This document shows, in pieces, positions 23,455 to 25,036 of a stretch of DNA of 25,036 bases (the stretch's first letter is position 1; every line of letters begins with the position of its first letter). The position numbers and the translations under genes are program-made. The notes beneath the pieces were generated by a model. It made no database searches and had not been told where the DNA came from. It worked only from the letters and a program-made list of their open reading frames with translations. This stretch comes from DATGZX01 sp035296965. GTDB lineage: Bacteria > Planctomycetota > Planctomycetia > Gemmatales > Gemmataceae. Where the stretch lies: contig DATGZX010000188.1 in assembly GCA_035296965.1 (NCBI GenBank), positions 1-25,036 on the forward strand, read 5' to 3'.

Positions 23455-23517
23455 AAAACACGAATCCGGCGGACGAATGCAGCTTACTACTGCGTTTTCT
23501 CGCCGGATTCGCGTTTT
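23455..23517. repeat. Long inverted repeat (17-bp arms)
   Basis: Arms 23455-23471 (core CGAATCCGGCG) and 23501-23517 (core CGCCGGATTCG) pair at 16 of 17 positions around a 29-bp loop; within the loop GCAG...CTGC can pair again. The left arm begins with a run of A and the right arm ends with TTTT, so it could act as a bidirectional terminator or be the end of a small mobile element. It lies between the PEP-CTERM tail and the IS110 relic. Confidence 0.7.
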
Positions 23518-23529
23518 GCGGAAGAAGCG

Positions 23530-23785
23530 TTCGCCACGTCGGGGGAAGAGCCGGCTGGCGCAGGCACTGCGGATGGCGGCGCAGGCCGCGAGTCAGACCA
23601 AAACTCCGCTGGCAATGTTTTACCACCGGATCAAGGGGCGAATTGGCGGGAAAGGCGCCATCACGGCAACGGCGCATAAACTGGCGGTGCTGGTGTATCG
23701 GCTGTTGAAATACGGCGTGGAATATGTGCGGCAATCCATGGAGGAATACGCGGCGAACCGTCTTGCGTCGATCTCGCCGCAAACC
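23530..23785 (+). mobile_element. IS110-family transposase C-terminal remnant
   Basis: The plus strand reads GKSRLAQALRMAAQAASQTK, TPLAMFYHRIKGRIGGKGAI, TATAHKLAVLVYRLLKYGVE and YVRQSMEEYA. This is the C-terminal part of the second domain (Transposase_20 and following helices) of IS110/IS116/IS902-type recombinases; GxxKAxTATAHKLA-xxVYxLLK is characteristic. The N-terminal DEDD nuclease domain and the catalytic serine region are absent. At about 23787 the homology ends where the antisense ThDP enzyme homology begins. An inactive remnant; the frame upstream to 23201 is not transposase. Confidence 0.8.
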
Positions 23786-23787
23786 AG

Positions 23788-24649
23788 AATCAGTCGTGAT
23801 GTCGGACATGGTGCAGCCGATGCCCAGGATGAAGTCGGCGCGCCGCATAGCTTCGTCGGCAACGGCATTGCCTCCGCCATAGCCAGCGCGGCCGAGTGCC
23901 AGGGGGTGTCGCTCCGAGAGGGCCCCGCGGCCGTTGCCGGTCGTAACGACAGGCACGTGGAGGTGCTCAACCACCTGCTTGAGGAACTTCTCGGCATGGG
24001 TGTAGGATACCCCCGCCCCGGCGAGGATGAGAGGGCGAGCGGCCTGGTGAAGTCGTTCCAGAATGTGCCGAATCTTGTCGGCGGCGACCGGCACCGGCGG
24101 CGGGACCGTGGGGTTGAACGAAGCGACGTCGATGTCGTCACGGTCGGCCCAGACGTCCTCGGGCACTTCGATCAGCACCGGCCCGCCGGGGCCTGACATG
24201 GCCGCATTCCAGGCCTCCGTGAATATCGTGGGGATGTTTCGCACATCGTCGACGCGAAAAGCAGCACGGCAGATCGGACGGAAGACGCGCACATGATCCA
24301 GCTCCAGCATGCCGTCGCAGCCTTGCAAGCGGCGCTTGATAGAGCCGGTGATCGCGATAACCGGCGAACAGTCCTTGGCGGCGTTGGCCAGGCTGATCAT
24401 GGCATTGAGCGAACCCGGCCCGGAGTGCAAGGCGACGATTCCAGGTCGGCGCGTGAGCCGGCCCTCGGCGTCGGCCATACTGCCGGCCACTTGTTCGTGG
24501 CGACAACTGATATAGCGGATGGTATCACGAGCTTCGTAGAGCCCGTCCAGAAACCCGACGATCGAAGTGCCGATGAGTCCATAGACGCGCTTCACGCTCA
24601 TTGCCTTGAGACAATGAGTGATGGCATCAGTTCCACGGAGTACGGCCAT
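23788..24649 (-). pseudogene. ThDP-dependent enzyme (acetolactate synthase-like), 3'-truncated
   Basis: About 287 residues match the front half of a thiamine-diphosphate enzyme of the acetolactate-synthase superfamily. The PYR domain (1-165) has the catalytic Glu52 in SCRHEQVAGSMADAEGR, followed by LHSGPGSLNAMISLANAA, SPVIAITGSIKRR and GGPVLIEVPEDVWAD. The central domain starts near 188 (PLILAGAGVSY, VPVVTTGNGRGALSERHPLA) and stops at RADFILGIGCTMSDITTD. The PP domain, with the GDG...N motif that holds Mg-ThDP, is missing; the frame continues as antisense of the IS110 relic for another 120 residues. GGGAGG precedes the ATG. It starts 46 bp after the dehydrogenase stop, so the two were probably an operon for metabolism of 2-oxo or 2-hydroxy acids. 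It cannot be an active enzyme alone. Confidence 0.85.
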
Positions 24650-24695
24650 AGCTGGAGCCTCCCATATCGCAGCGATCCACTTCTCGTTCCAAGGC

Positions 24696-25036
24696 TCAGC
24701 CCGCGTTCAGCACATGCTGCGGCGGCCGGCCTTGCAGAAACTGCACCAGATTAGCCACCGCCATGCGCACGACGCGCTCGCGCACTTCATTGGTCGCGCC
24801 GGCGATGTGCGGCGTCAAGATGGCGTTGTCCAGCGCAAGGAGCGGGTGATCGCGTGGAATCGGCTCTTGAGAAAAGACGTCGATGCCGGCGCCGCCGAGC
24901 ATCTTCGTGCGCAGCCGGTCCGCAAGCGCATGCTCATCCACGCATTCGCCACGGGCCACGTTGATCAGGATGGCCTGGAACTTCATCAAGCCGAGTTCGC
25001 GGGCGCCGATGAGGCCGCGCGTCTGCTCCGTGAGCG
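24696..25036 (-). CDS. D-isomer-specific 2-hydroxyacid dehydrogenase, C-terminal part
   Basis: The minus frame enters from the window edge reading LTEQTRGLIGARELGLMKFQ, then AILINVARGECVDEHALADR, GGAGIDVFSQEPIPRDHPLL and AILTPHIAGATNEVRERVVR, ending HVLNAG. These are the last blocks of the NAD-binding domain of D-2-hydroxyacid dehydrogenases (phosphoglycerate, glycerate or hydroxypyruvate type). The catalytic Glu (SQEP) and His (TPHIAG) are present; the Arg, the GxGxxG loop and the start lie outside the window. Substrate cannot be told. An internal Met is not the start. It is followed at 46 bp by the truncated ThDP enzyme gene. Confidence 0.92.
   Translation of the reverse strand, partial: LTEQTRGLIGARELGLMKFQAILINVARGECVDEHALADRLRTKMLGGAGIDVFSQEPIPRDHPLLALDNAILTPHIAGATNEVRERVVRMAVANLVQFLQGRPPQHVLNAG

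Noticed and set aside
23455..23785. Complete IS110 element with bridge RNA
   Set aside because: Only the transposase C-terminus is present, and the hairpin lies where the missing N-terminal coding part should be, so a functional element is not supported.
23201..24196. 331-codon plus-strand frame
   Set aside because: Only its middle (23530-23785) is IS110 transposase; the left part is out of frame with the PEP-CTERM tail and the right part is antisense to the ThDP enzyme.

Overview
The window looks like chromosomal DNA of a planctomycete. The evidence is a BBP7-type outer-membrane barrel protein, a surface protein with the planctomycetal LEERTVPS N-terminal motif plus SdrD-like and DUF4214 repeats, a PEP-CTERM protein, GloVer repeats, and a relic of a DUF1559 pseudopilin-like gene. 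Base composition is GC-rich. No rRNA or tRNA gene and no CRISPR array was seen.

Layout. Positions 1-800 (minus) hold a DrrA-type ABC ATPase that loses homology right after Walker B. Positions 821-4508 (all minus) hold a run of small envelope or stress genes: Gly/His-rich secreted protein, DUF2092 lipoprotein-carrier-like protein, zinc-ribbon protein, WxxGxW-repeat protein, CsbD, DUF3309 mini-membrane protein and a membrane-anchored coiled coil. Positions 4662-6989 encode a PAS3-HisKA-HATPase-REC hybrid kinase. Positions 7335-9348 hold two Crp/Fnr-like regulators that face away from each other; one is coupled to a decayed CheB-like ORF. The crpB promoter region and the DNA upstream of the kinase share a related element of about 90 bp, so one regulator may control both.

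Positions 9349-10890 are a patchwork of gene pieces: beta-helix, GloVer repeats, an unknown fragment and an integrase-core transposase tail. Positions 11108-16052 carry three exported surface proteins; two neighbouring, divergent ones share an unnamed domain of about 190 residues attached to different sorting modules. Positions 16053-17360 are another chimera, a beta-helix fragment that abuts a short copy of the crpA interior. Positions 17610-21233 encode an intact 1207-residue Fe-S/FAD oxidoreductase that fuses GltD-like and PyrK-like halves.

From 21234 to the end, decay dominates: a tyrosine-recombinase pseudogene with two TAG codons, a frameshifted DUF1559 fragment, a headless DUF4214 array, an orphan PEP-CTERM tail, an IS110-family C-terminus, and a ThDP enzyme cut in mid-domain exactly where the IS110 piece starts. 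The ThDP gene sits just downstream of a D-2-hydroxyacid dehydrogenase that runs off the window.

The strongest second-look items are the shared regulatory element around the Crp pair, the swapped surface domain, the in-frame crp patch inside a beta-helix gene, and the concentration of truncated genes. That concentration could be a real recombination hotspot or an assembly artefact. No complete new defence or mobile system is visible.
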